64,000 bases of DNA, from positions 62,001 to 126,000 of the forward strand of contig NZ_JBIGIA010000009.1 of the NCBI RefSeq assembly GCF_043555975.1, in the 5' to 3' direction. Position numbers and translations under genes: made by a program. Of the stretch, positions 1-7,777 are shown piece by piece; the stretch's first letter is position 1; every line of letters begins with the position of its first letter. The notes beneath the pieces were generated by a model. It ran no database searches, was not told the origin of the DNA, and worked only from the letters and a program-made list of their open reading frames with translations. The DNA is from Pelomonas nitida. Lineage in GTDB: Bacteria > Pseudomonadota > Gammaproteobacteria > Burkholderiales > Burkholderiaceae_C.

Positions 1-722
1 GCGACATCATCGGCACCATCGACGGCATCGCGTTCCAGACCAACATCCTGGCACTGAACGCCGCCGTCGAGGCCGCCCGCGCCGGTGAGCAGGGCCGCGG
101 CTTTGCCGTCGTGGCCGGCGAGGTGCGCACGCTGGCCCAGCGCAGCGCCGAAGCCGCCAAGGAGATCAAGAGCCTCATCAGCGCCAGCGTCGAGCGTGTG
201 GACTCCGGCACCGAGCAGGTCCAGGCCGCCGGCGCGACGATGACCGAGATCGTCGCCAGCGTGCAGCGCGTGACCGACATCATTGGCGAGATCAGTGCCG
301 CGGCCCGCGAGCAGAGCGAGGGCATCGCCTCCATGCACACCGGGGTCGTGCAGCTCGACCAGATGACGCAGCAGAACGCCGCCCTCGTCGAGGAATCCGC
401 CGCCGCGGCCGAAAGCCTGCGCGAGCAGTCGGGCCGCATGGCCGAAGCGATCAGCGTGTTCCGGCTGCCCGGTGGCTCGCATCGCGCCACGGCACCCGTC
501 AGCAAGGCGCCGGCCGTCAGGGCCACATCCCCGATTCCCAAGGCCGCTGCGGCCAAGCCACCGACCACCCCATCGACCACCAAGCTGGCGGCCGCAGCCA
601 CCGGGCCGTCCGCAACCAAGAAGCGCCCCAAGCCCGCGCAGCCTGCCGTCGCCACGGCGCCCGCTGCCGCGCCAAGCCCGGCACCGGCGCCAGCGGATGA
701 CGGCGACTGGGAAACCTTCTGA
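1..722 (+). CDS. Methyl-accepting chemotaxis protein, C-terminal part (5' end outside window)
   Basis: This is the signalling half of a chemoreceptor, reading in frame from base 3 at the window edge. The hairpin-tip region typical of MCPs is visible at once (FQTNILALNAAVEAARAGEQ), the part that contacts CheA and CheW. A methylation/adaptation helix follows, then an Ala/Pro/Lys-rich linker of about 90 residues and the tail DDGDWETF. The last five residues resemble the NWETF tether that enterobacterial receptors use to dock the CheR methyltransferase. The domain is nearly the same as in the two MCP genes that follow, so the three are tandem paralogues. It carries MHTGV where the other two carry VNASV. 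The sensor domain cannot be seen, so its ligand is unknown. Confidence 0.95.
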   Translation, partial: DIIGTIDGIAFQTNILALNAAVEAARAGEQGRGFAVVAGEVRTLAQRSAEAAKEIKSLISASVERVDSGTEQVQAAGATMTEIVASVQRVTDIIGEISAAAREQSEGIASMHTGVVQLDQMTQQNAALVEESAAAAESLREQSGRMAEAISVFRLPGGSHRATAPVSKAPAVRATSPIPKAAAAKPPTTPSTTKLAAAATGPSATKKRPKPAQPAVATAPAAAPSPAPAPADDGDWETF

Positions 723-860
723 CCGCAAAACCCGCGCCCCGGTCAGCACGGGCGCGAACAGCTTCAAGACAATCTGCAGGGGCAGCCTGACGCTTCTCCC
801 CCTGTCACGTCGACAGCCGCTGTGCGAGCATGCCCTGACAACAACCGGGGGCAAGAAACC

Positions 861-2618
861 ATGTTCGCCGCACTCTTCTCTCAACGCTCGATCGGCCAAC
901 GACTGGGCCTGGGGCAATCGCTGGTCCTGCTGATCGCCCTGCTGGGCTCCGGCATGGGCTACTGGGGCCTGCAACGCGTGGCGTCCGAGACGGACCAGCT
1001 CTACAACAGCGCGCTGGTCACGGAGCGCGTGGCTGCGGACTGGTACCGCAACGTCTTCAACGGCACGACGCGCACGACGGCCATCGCCGTCAGTTCAGAC
1101 CCGGCGCTGGCGACGTTCTTCGCGCCCCAGGCCGCCGAGGCCACGCGCATCTCGACCGAGCTGCAGCAACGACTGGACAAGCTGCTGGAAACGCGCGATG
1201 AGCGCGCGCTGTTCGAGAAGATCGCCGGCCTGCGCACCGCGTACATCGCGGCCCGCGACAGCCTCACGGCTGCCAAGAAGGCCGGCGACACGGATCGCGC
1301 CAAGGAGATCTTCGACCAGCAGTTCACGCCGACCTCCGTCGCCTACCTGGACGGCATCAAGAACGTCGCGCAACAGCAGCGCGACCAGCTCGACGGCGCG
1401 ATGCAGCGCCTGCAGGCGGCCAACAACCGAGCCCGCATCGGCCTGCTGACATTCGCGCTTGTGAGCCTCGCAGCAGGCGGAGCGCTGGCCTGGGCGCTGA
1501 CGCGCTCGATCACGAGCCCCCTGCGCCAGGCCGCCCGGGTCGCGGACGAAATCGCCCGCTTCGATCTCACACACGACATCCAATCGCACAGCAACGACGA
1601 AACCGGCCGGCTGCTGCAGTCGCTGGGCACGATGCAGACGGCGTTGCTGAAACTCATCAGCGAGGTGCGCGGCTCGACCGACAGCATCAGCACCGCCAGC
1701 GCCGAGATCGCCACCGGCAACCTCGACCTCAGCCAGCGCACCGAGCAGACCGCCAGCAACCTGCAGAACGCCGCCTCCTCCATGGCCGAGCTCACCGGCA
1801 CCGTCAAGCAGACCGCCGACTCTGCGATGACCGCCAACCAGCTCGCCAGCTCCGCCGCCTCCGTCGCCCAGCGCGGCGGCGAGGCCGTCTCGCAGGTCGT
1901 CTCGACCATGGAGCAGATCAGCCAGAGCTCGCGCAAGATCAACGAGATCATCGGCACCATCGACGGCATCGCCTTCCAGACCAACATCCTGGCGCTGAAC
2001 GCCGCCGTCGAAGCCGCCCGCGCCGGTGAGCAGGGCCGCGGCTTTGCCGTCGTGGCCGGCGAGGTGCGGCTGCTGGCCCAGCGCAGCGCCGAGGCCGCCA
2101 AGGAGATCAAGACCCTCATCAGCGCCAGCGTCGAGCGCGTGGACTCCGGCACCGAGCAGGTCCAGGCCGCCGGTGCCACGATGACCGAGATCGTCGCCAG
2201 CGTGCAGCGCGTGACGGACATCATTGGCGAGATCAGTGCCGCAGCAAGCGAGCAGAGCGAGGGCATCGCCTCCGTCAACGCCTCCGTCGTGCAGCTCGAC
2301 CAGATGACGCAGCAAAACGCCGCCCTCGTCGAGGAATCCGCCGCCGCGGCCGAAAGCCTGCGCGAGCAGTCGAGCCGCCTGGCCGAGGCCATCGGCGTGT
2401 TCAAGCTCAGCGGGGCTCTGGCCACCCGTGCTGCGCCGCCCGCCGTGCGGCGCCCGCCGGCAACACCTGCGCCTCGCCCAGCGGCAGCGCCCAAGCCAGC
2501 GAAGGCGTTGACGGCGACAGCGGCTGCCAGGGCGCCAGCCCGGCCGGCCACCAAGGCGCCCACAGCCAGCCCGGCAGCGCCCGCCGCCACGGACGACGGC
2601 AACTGGGAGACTTTCTGA
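861..2618 (+). CDS. Methyl-accepting chemotaxis protein
   Basis: Membrane chemoreceptor of about 585 residues. The start at 861 follows a GGGGGCAAG ribosome site and gives a short cytoplasmic N-terminus, TM1 at about residues 15-37, a helical periplasmic sensor to about 187 (four-helix-bundle type by appearance), TM2 at about 188-211, a HAMP domain to about 265, and an MCP signalling domain to about 535. The tip motif FQTNILALNAAVEAARAGEQ is intact. An Ala/Pro-rich linker leads to the exact C-terminal pentapeptide NWETF, known in E. coli Tar/Tsr to bind CheR. The sensor differs clearly from the downstream paralogue while the signalling domain is almost identical. The ligand cannot be inferred. 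An in-frame ATG 39 bases upstream is less likely because it lacks a ribosome site. Confidence 0.95.
   Translation: MFAALFSQRSIGQRLGLGQSLVLLIALLGSGMGYWGLQRVASETDQLYNSALVTERVAADWYRNVFNGTTRTTAIAVSSDPALATFFAPQAAEATRISTELQQRLDKLLETRDERALFEKIAGLRTAYIAARDSLTAAKKAGDTDRAKEIFDQQFTPTSVAYLDGIKNVAQQQRDQLDGAMQRLQAANNRARIGLLTFALVSLAAGGALAWALTRSITSPLRQAARVADEIARFDLTHDIQSHSNDETGRLLQSLGTMQTALLKLISEVRGSTDSISTASAEIATGNLDLSQRTEQTASNLQNAASSMAELTGTVKQTADSAMTANQLASSAASVAQRGGEAVSQVVSTMEQISQSSRKINEIIGTIDGIAFQTNILALNAAVEAARAGEQGRGFAVVAGEVRLLAQRSAEAAKEIKTLISASVERVDSGTEQVQAAGATMTEIVASVQRVTDIIGEISAAASEQSEGIASVNASVVQLDQMTQQNAALVEESAAAAESLREQSSRLAEAIGVFKLSGALATRAAPPAVRRPPATPAPRPAAAPKPAKALTATAAARAPARPATKAPTASPAAPAATDDGNWETF
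1664..2475 (+). repeat. Near-identical MCP signalling-domain block, copy 1
   Basis: This block encodes the cytoplasmic signalling domain of the second MCP and recurs at 3644-4455 at a fixed 1980-base offset. Several 60-base stretches are identical and the rest differ at one to a few bases. A third, less similar copy of its second half begins the window at base 1. Confidence 0.85.
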
Positions 2619-2657
2619 CACCGTGACGCTGCGGCCGCCAGGCCACCGCCTCGTCGT

Positions 2658-2681
2658 AGGGCGCCCCATGGCGCCCTTTTT
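2658..2681 (+). terminator. Rho-independent terminator after MCP gene
   Basis: A perfect 7-bp stem GGGCGCC / GGCGCCC with a CCAT loop is followed by TTTTT. It ends transcription between the second and third MCP genes, so the third probably has its own promoter. Confidence 0.85.
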
Positions 2682-2843
2682 CATTTCAAATGCCGCATGG
2701 CGCCCGCCAAAGCGCCTCAAAGTTGGCGTATTCCGCCATTGCTGTCGAGATCGGTCCCGGCGGATGCGTTGAACATTCCCAGGCGGCGCCAAGGCGCCAG
2801 TCCCCCAAGGCTGGGTGGCCCCAGCAAAAAACGAGGAGATCCG

Positions 2844-4607
2844 ATGTTCACCCCACTGTCCATCCCATCCATCGGCCGGCGCATGGCCCTCGTGTTGAGC
2901 GCGGTGCTGCTCACCTCCTTCCTCGGCTCGGGGATCGGCTACTGGGCGCTCATGCGTTTGGCGACTGAAAGCACCGACATGTACGAGTTGTCGCTCAAGA
3001 AGGAGCGGCTCGCTTCGGACTGGGACCGCAACCTCGTCGGCGGCGTGAACCGGACGATCGCCGTGGCCGCCAGCAAGGACATGACACTGGCGCAGTTCTT
3101 CGCGCAGATCACGGCAGAGAGCAGCAAGAAGTCAGGCGAGCTGCAAAAGCAGTTGGAACCGCTGATGACCACCGATGAGGAAAAGGCGCTGTTCACCAAG
3201 CTGAGCGACGCGCGCAAGGCCTACCTCAGCACCCGCGACGCGGTGTTCGCCGCGAAGAAGGCTGGTGACGCCGAGAGTGCCCAGAAGGTCTTCGAATCTC
3301 AGTTCCAGCCGGCCGCCGCGCAGTTGCAGGAATCCATGCGGGCGTTGGTGCAGATGCAGCGCGACCTGATGGACGCAGCCCAGGAGCGCAGCGCCAAGGC
3401 CAACAGCACGGCGCGGGCTGCGCTGGTCGCCTTCGGTTTGGGCGCGCTGGCCGTCGGTGCGGCGTTGTCGCTGTGGCTCACACGCTCCATCACACGCCCT
3501 TTGCTCCAAGCGGCCGATGCAGCAACGGCCATCGCGCATTTCGACTTGACGCATGACATCCGCCCGCAGACGCAGGACGAAGTCGGGCGGCTGCTGCAGG
3601 CACTGCACGACATGCAATCCTCGCTGCAGAAGCTCATCGGCGAAGTCCGCGGTGCGGCCGACAGCATCGGCACCGCCAGCGCCGAGATCGCCACCGGCAA
3701 CCTCGACCTCAGCCAGCGCACCGAGCAGACGGCCAGCAACCTGCAGAACGCCGCCTCCTCCATGGCCGAGCTCACCGGCACCGTCAAGCAGACCGCCGAC
3801 TCTGCGATGACCGCCAACCAGCTCGCCAGCTCCGCCGCCTCCGTCGCCCAGCGCGGTGGCGAGGCCGTCTCGCAGGTCGTCGCGACCATGGAGCAGATCA
3901 GCCAGAGCTCGCGCAAGATCAACGAGATCATCGGCACCATCGACGGCATCGCCTTCCAGACCAACATCCTCGCGCTGAACGCCGCCGTCGAGGCCGCCCG
4001 CGCCGGTGAGCAGGGGCGCGGCTTCGCCGTCGTGGCCGGCGAGGTGCGGCTGCTGGCCCAGCGCAGCGCCGAGGCCGCCAAGGAGATCAAGACCCTCATC
4101 AGCGCCAGCGTCGAGCGCGTGGACTCCGGCACCGAGCAGGTTCAGGCCGCCGGCGCCACGATGACCGAGATCGTCGCCAGCGTGCAGCGCGTGACGGACA
4201 TCATTGGCGAGATCAGTGCCGCAGCAAGCGAGCAGAGCGAGGGCATCGCCTCCGTCAACGCCTCCGTCGTGCAGCTCGACCAGATGACGCAGCAGAACGC
4301 CGCCCTCGTCGAGCAGTCCGCCGCCGCGGCCGAGAGCCTGCGCGAGCAGTCGAGCCGCCTGGCCGAGGCCATCGGCGTGTTCAAGCTCAGCGGGGCTCTG
4401 GCCACTCGTGCTGCGCCGCCCGCCGTGCGGCGGCCGCCGGCAACACCTGCCCCGCGCCCAGCCGCCGCTCCCAGGCCGGCGAAGGCATTGACGGCGCCAC
4501 CCGCCGCCAAGGCAGCCCCCCGCCTGGCCGCCAAGGCGCCAACGGCCAGCGCGGCGAAGGCCCCCACCCCGGCCGCCACGGACGACGGCAACTGGGAAAC
4601 CTTCTGA
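2844..4607 (+). CDS. Methyl-accepting chemotaxis protein
   Basis: Chemoreceptor of about 587 residues. The ATG at 2844 is chosen because AGGAGAT lies just upstream and translation begins MFTPLSIPSIGRRMAL, a short cytoplasmic lead into TM1. The longer in-frame start at 2697 would add 49 residues of no recognisable nature. Order: TM1 (about 12-37), periplasmic helical sensor, TM2 (about 193-215), HAMP, MCP signalling domain, Ala/Pro/Lys-rich linker, NWETF tail for CheR docking. From about 3650 to 4455 the DNA matches the preceding gene at a constant offset of 1980 bases with only scattered differences, whereas the sensor halves have diverged. This pattern fits duplication followed by gene conversion of the signalling domain. 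Confidence 0.95.
   Translation: MFTPLSIPSIGRRMALVLSAVLLTSFLGSGIGYWALMRLATESTDMYELSLKKERLASDWDRNLVGGVNRTIAVAASKDMTLAQFFAQITAESSKKSGELQKQLEPLMTTDEEKALFTKLSDARKAYLSTRDAVFAAKKAGDAESAQKVFESQFQPAAAQLQESMRALVQMQRDLMDAAQERSAKANSTARAALVAFGLGALAVGAALSLWLTRSITRPLLQAADAATAIAHFDLTHDIRPQTQDEVGRLLQALHDMQSSLQKLIGEVRGAADSIGTASAEIATGNLDLSQRTEQTASNLQNAASSMAELTGTVKQTADSAMTANQLASSAASVAQRGGEAVSQVVATMEQISQSSRKINEIIGTIDGIAFQTNILALNAAVEAARAGEQGRGFAVVAGEVRLLAQRSAEAAKEIKTLISASVERVDSGTEQVQAAGATMTEIVASVQRVTDIIGEISAAASEQSEGIASVNASVVQLDQMTQQNAALVEQSAAAAESLREQSSRLAEAIGVFKLSGALATRAAPPAVRRPPATPAPRPAAAPRPAKALTAPPAAKAAPRLAAKAPTASAAKAPTPAATDDGNWETF
3644..4455 (+). repeat. Near-identical MCP signalling-domain block, copy 2
   Basis: Partner of the block at 1664-2475. 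The match begins just after the HAMP region and fades in the Ala/Pro linker, which differs by short insertions (for example the added AAKAPTP segment). This block is a potential site of homologous recombination between the two genes. Confidence 0.85.
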
Positions 4608-4905
4608 GCGCCCCGGCAGCGCTAGCCCCTTGCGGCTGGCGGCTGCCTAGTCCGCCGCACACGTTGCGCTGGGAATCCGGGCCTGCCTGTCACTGATTCC
4701 GGGACACGGCCTGCACACCCCCGTCACTCTCCTCTGAACGGCGCCGTTTGGTTGGCATTCGCGGCCGCGTGCAGCTGTTGCTGCACCACGCCACCTCGGG
4801 ATGCCCCGTAGGCAACCGGCTGGCCAAGTGCTCAAAGTCATGCCCGCGCCGCACCGGCGCAGCTCCGCGGCAGACCCGCCGCACGCCAACAAGACGGAGA
4901 TTTCA
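4608..4905. other. Intergenic region between MCP and M4 protease genes
   Basis: About 300 bases of GC-rich sequence with no convincing gene; open frames here lack ribosome sites and domain signals. The last bases carry a GACGGAG ribosome site for the protease. No clear promoter or terminator was seen. Confidence 0.5.
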
Positions 4906-6471
4906 ATGCCCTCCAACTTCCTTCGCCTCACATTGCTGGGCGTGGCACTTTCGGCAACCCTGGCCCAGGCCCAGACCGACACCCAGGTCCGGGCCCAACG
5001 CGCCGACGTCGCGCGAAGCCGTGCCGAGACCCATGTGCGCCAGTTCCCGGGCCTGAGCATGAACGGCAGCAACCATGCCTACCAGGTGCGCGATGTCGTC
5101 GTCGACGACGACGGCAGCAGCCACGTGCGCATGGACCGCACGGTCGGTGGCCTGCGCGTCATCGGCGGTGACCTCATCGTGCAGAACGACAGCTACGGCA
5201 ACCTGCGCACCATGCATCACAACCTGCGTTGGGGCGTCGACGTCGGCACCAAGCCGGCACTCGCCGCCACGCGCGCCACGCTGAACGTGCTGCGCACCGA
5301 GGGCGGCACCACCGGCAAGCCCGAACTCGTCGTCTACGCCCGCGACCAGGTGCCCGCGCTGGCCTGGGACGTGCCCGTCTCCGGCATGCAGGCTGACGGC
5401 ACGCCCTCCGAGAAGCATCTCATCATCGACGCGACGACCGGCCGCCAACTCGACGCCTGGGACGACATCCACACCGCCGCCGCCAGCGGCACCGGCAAGA
5501 CGCTCTACAGCGGCAACGTCACGCTGACGACCAACAGCATCAGCGGTGGCTACGAGCTGCGCGACCCCAGCCGCGGCAACACCTACACCATCAACCTGGC
5601 GAACAAGACCAGCGGTGGCAGCATCGTGACCGATGCCGACAACGTCTGGGGCAACAACGCCACCAGCAGCACCCAGAGCGCCGCCGCCGACGCGCAGTAC
5701 GGCACCGCCGTGACGTGGGATTACTACAAGAACGTGCATGGCCGCAGCGGCATCGCCAACAACGGCACAGGCGCCTACAACCGCGTGCACTACAGCTCCA
5801 ACTACGCCAACGCCTTCTGGTCGGACTCCTGCTTCTGCATGACCTACGGTGACGGCAACGGCACGACGTTCAAGCCGCTGGTGTCACTGGATGTCGCGGG
5901 CCACGAGATGTCGCACGGCGTCACCAGCCGCACGGCCAAGCTCACCTACTCCGGTGAGTCGGGCGGCCTGAACGAAGCCACGTCCGACATCTTCGGCACG
6001 ATGGTCGAGTTCTATGCGGCCAACAGCAACGATGCGGGCGACTACCTGATCGGCGAGAAGATCCGCGTCAACGGCGGCTCGCTGCGCAGCATGATCAAGC
6101 CCAGCAGCGATGGCTCCTCTTCGGACTGCTGGTACTCCGGCGTCGGCAACCTGGACGTGCACTACAGCTCGGGCGTGGCCAACCACTTCTTCTTCCTGCT
6201 GGCCGAAGGCACCAACAGCAGCTACGGCAAGAGCCCGACCTGCGTGAGCGGCAACACCCGCGTCGCCAGCGGCTCGGGCACGCTGACCGGCATCGGCCGG
6301 GACAAGGCCGCCAAGATCTGGTACCGGGCGCTGACCACCAAGTTCACGTCGTCCACGACCTATGCCGGCGCTCGCACCGGCACCATCGCGGCCGCCAATG
6401 AGCTCTACGGCAGCGGCAGCGCCGAAGCGACCGCCGTGGCGGCCGCCTGGAGCGCCGTCGGCCGCAACTGA
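4906..6471 (+). CDS. Secreted thermolysin-family (M4) neutral metalloprotease
   Basis: Zinc endopeptidase precursor of 521 residues. The ATG at 4906 gives a clear signal peptide ending ATLAQAQ; the upstream in-frame ATG would add 35 residues with no export signal. A propeptide (FTP/PepSY type, about residues 30-180) precedes the M4 catalytic domain. The zinc motif HEMSH lies at 333-337, the third ligand Glu357 sits in GGLNEATSD, and His419 in DVHYSSGV matches thermolysin His231. The His-to-Glu spacing of 24 equals that of thermolysin. The family (pseudolysin, vibriolysin, griselysin) is exported by Sec and often leaves the cell by type II secretion. Likely role: degrading external protein for food, or cell-cell attack. 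Specificity cannot be read from sequence. Confidence 0.95.
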   Translation: MPSNFLRLTLLGVALSATLAQAQTDTQVRAQRADVARSRAETHVRQFPGLSMNGSNHAYQVRDVVVDDDGSSHVRMDRTVGGLRVIGGDLIVQNDSYGNLRTMHHNLRWGVDVGTKPALAATRATLNVLRTEGGTTGKPELVVYARDQVPALAWDVPVSGMQADGTPSEKHLIIDATTGRQLDAWDDIHTAAASGTGKTLYSGNVTLTTNSISGGYELRDPSRGNTYTINLANKTSGGSIVTDADNVWGNNATSSTQSAAADAQYGTAVTWDYYKNVHGRSGIANNGTGAYNRVHYSSNYANAFWSDSCFCMTYGDGNGTTFKPLVSLDVAGHEMSHGVTSRTAKLTYSGESGGLNEATSDIFGTMVEFYAANSNDAGDYLIGEKIRVNGGSLRSMIKPSSDGSSSDCWYSGVGNLDVHYSSGVANHFFFLLAEGTNSSYGKSPTCVSGNTRVASGSGTLTGIGRDKAAKIWYRALTTKFTSSTTYAGARTGTIAAANELYGSGSAEATAVAAAWSAVGRN

Positions 6472-6481
6472 GGCCGGACCT

Positions 6482-7072
6482 TCAGTCCTGAGTAGGGGCG
6501 CCCTGGGGCGCCCCTTTTTGCGTGTAGCTCGCCTTGCGACCCCGCGCCGGGTACCAGACATCACGCTCCACCCACAGCCGCAATCGGCCCGCGCGGTCCT
6601 CGCGCTGCTCGCCCAGCCAGGCGAGCACAACGTCATCGAGCACATAGACACCGTCGCGCTGCTGACGCACACCCTCGGGCCAGCGGCGACGCAACGAGAC
6701 CGCAGGCATAGACGAGCCCAGCGCAGTGGCGAGGTCATCCAGGGCCAGCCAACGTTGGCGCAGCAGCTCGTCATCCTCCACGCGGATGCGATGACCCTTG
6801 AACTGGTAGAACCGGCCCTGCACGGGCTTGAAGGCCAGTGCACGCAGCGATCGCCAGATGGCGGCCCCGAGCGCCACGATGTCTGGCGCCAGCGCCTGGC
6901 CGAGCGACCGGATGGCGATCAGGCCCCCCAGCGCCAGCCCCGCCATGCCACCGACCAACCACCACGCCAGTGCCGCGAACGCGCCGCACAACGTCAGCTT
7001 GAACAGCGCGCTGCGCCACCAGTGGTGGCGCTCATGCGAGGCCGCGTCGAAACCGAAGGGCGCGCGCGACAC
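6482..7072 (-). CDS. Conserved hypothetical membrane protein
   Basis: A 196-residue protein I do not recognise by family. The N-terminus is basic and His-rich, then one or two hydrophobic segments follow at about residues 24-60. The remainder is a soluble cytoplasmic part rich in Arg, Trp and Leu (for example GRFYQFKGHRIRVEDDE) with no catalytic motif I can name. It lies 9 bases beyond the stop of rpiA on the same strand, so it is probably co-transcribed with it. The 3' end overlaps the terminator of the convergent protease gene. The coding case rests on consistent codon use, the single long frame and the tight spacing. Confidence 0.7.
   Translation of the reverse strand: MSRAPFGFDAASHERHHWWRSALFKLTLCGAFAALAWWLVGGMAGLALGGLIAIRSLGQALAPDIVALGAAIWRSLRALAFKPVQGRFYQFKGHRIRVEDDELLRQRWLALDDLATALGSSMPAVSLRRRWPEGVRQQRDGVYVLDDVVLAWLGEQREDRAGRLRLWVERDVWYPARGRKASYTQKGAPQGAPTQD
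6495..6519 (+). terminator. Rho-independent terminator of the M4 protease gene
   Basis: Stem GGGGCGCC / GGCGCCCC with a 4-base loop, then TTTTT. It lies inside the last codons of the convergent minus-strand gene, so that protein's tail (KGAPQGAPTQD) is partly encoded by the hairpin. Confidence 0.85.
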
Positions 7073-7081
7073 GCAGCGCGA

Positions 7082-7741
7082 TCAGAACGTCAATGTCTTC
7101 ACGCCCTCGGCGCCGCCGAGCAGGCAGACCTGCGCCTTGTGGCGAGCGAACACGCCCACCGTGACGACGCCGGGCCACTGGTTGATCTCGGCCTCGAACG
7201 CCAGCGGGTCGGAGATGGACAGGCCCGTCACGTCGAGGATGTGGCCGCCGTTGTCGGTGACGACACCGGCGCGCAGCGTGGCGGTACCGCCGAGCTTGGC
7301 GAAGCGTCGCGTGAGCTGCGCCGCAGCCATCGGGATGATCTCGACCGGCAGCGGGAACTTGCCCAGCGTGGCCACGAGCTTGGACGCATCGGCGATGCAG
7401 ACGAACTTGTCGGCCAGGTCGGCCACGATCTTCTCGCGCGTCAGCGCCGCGCCACCGCCCTTGACCATGAAACCCTGGCCGTCGATCTCGTCGGCACCGT
7501 CGATGTAGACGGTCAGGCCCGTCACCGCAGCGGCGTCCAGCACCGGGATGCCGTGCTTTTGCAGTCGCTGCGTGGAGCGCTCCGAGCTGGACACCGCACC
7601 CGCCACCTGGATGCCGCTGGCGGCCAGCGCGTCGATGAAGCAGTCCACCGTCGAGCCCGTGCCCACGCCGACGATCTGGCCGGGGGTGACGTAGTCCAGG
7701 GCGGCGCGGCCCACCAGTTGCTTGAGCTGATCTTGGTTCAT
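7082..7741 (-). CDS. rpiA: Ribose-5-phosphate isomerase A
   Basis: Interconverts ribose 5-phosphate and ribulose 5-phosphate in the non-oxidative pentose phosphate pathway; cytoplasmic. At 219 residues it matches the usual family length. Visible signatures are GTGST at 27-31 (phosphate binding), DGADEID at 81-87 with the catalytic acid, and KGGGAALTREK at 94-104. It is transcribed from the minus strand downstream of the carotenoid oxygenase gene (gap of about 36 bases) and upstream of a small membrane protein. It supplies ribose phosphate for nucleotide and aromatic biosynthesis; aroG lies nearby, though no link is implied by the sequence alone. Confidence 0.97.
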   Translation of the reverse strand: MNQDQLKQLVGRAALDYVTPGQIVGVGTGSTVDCFIDALAASGIQVAGAVSSSERSTQRLQKHGIPVLDAAAVTGLTVYIDGADEIDGQGFMVKGGGAALTREKIVADLADKFVCIADASKLVATLGKFPLPVEIIPMAAAQLTRRFAKLGGTATLRAGVVTDNGGHILDVTGLSISDPLAFEAEINQWPGVVTVGVFARHKAQVCLLGGAEGVKTLTF

Positions 7742-7777
7742 GCCGCAATTGTCGCCGCGCCGACTCGCGCGCTGCGC

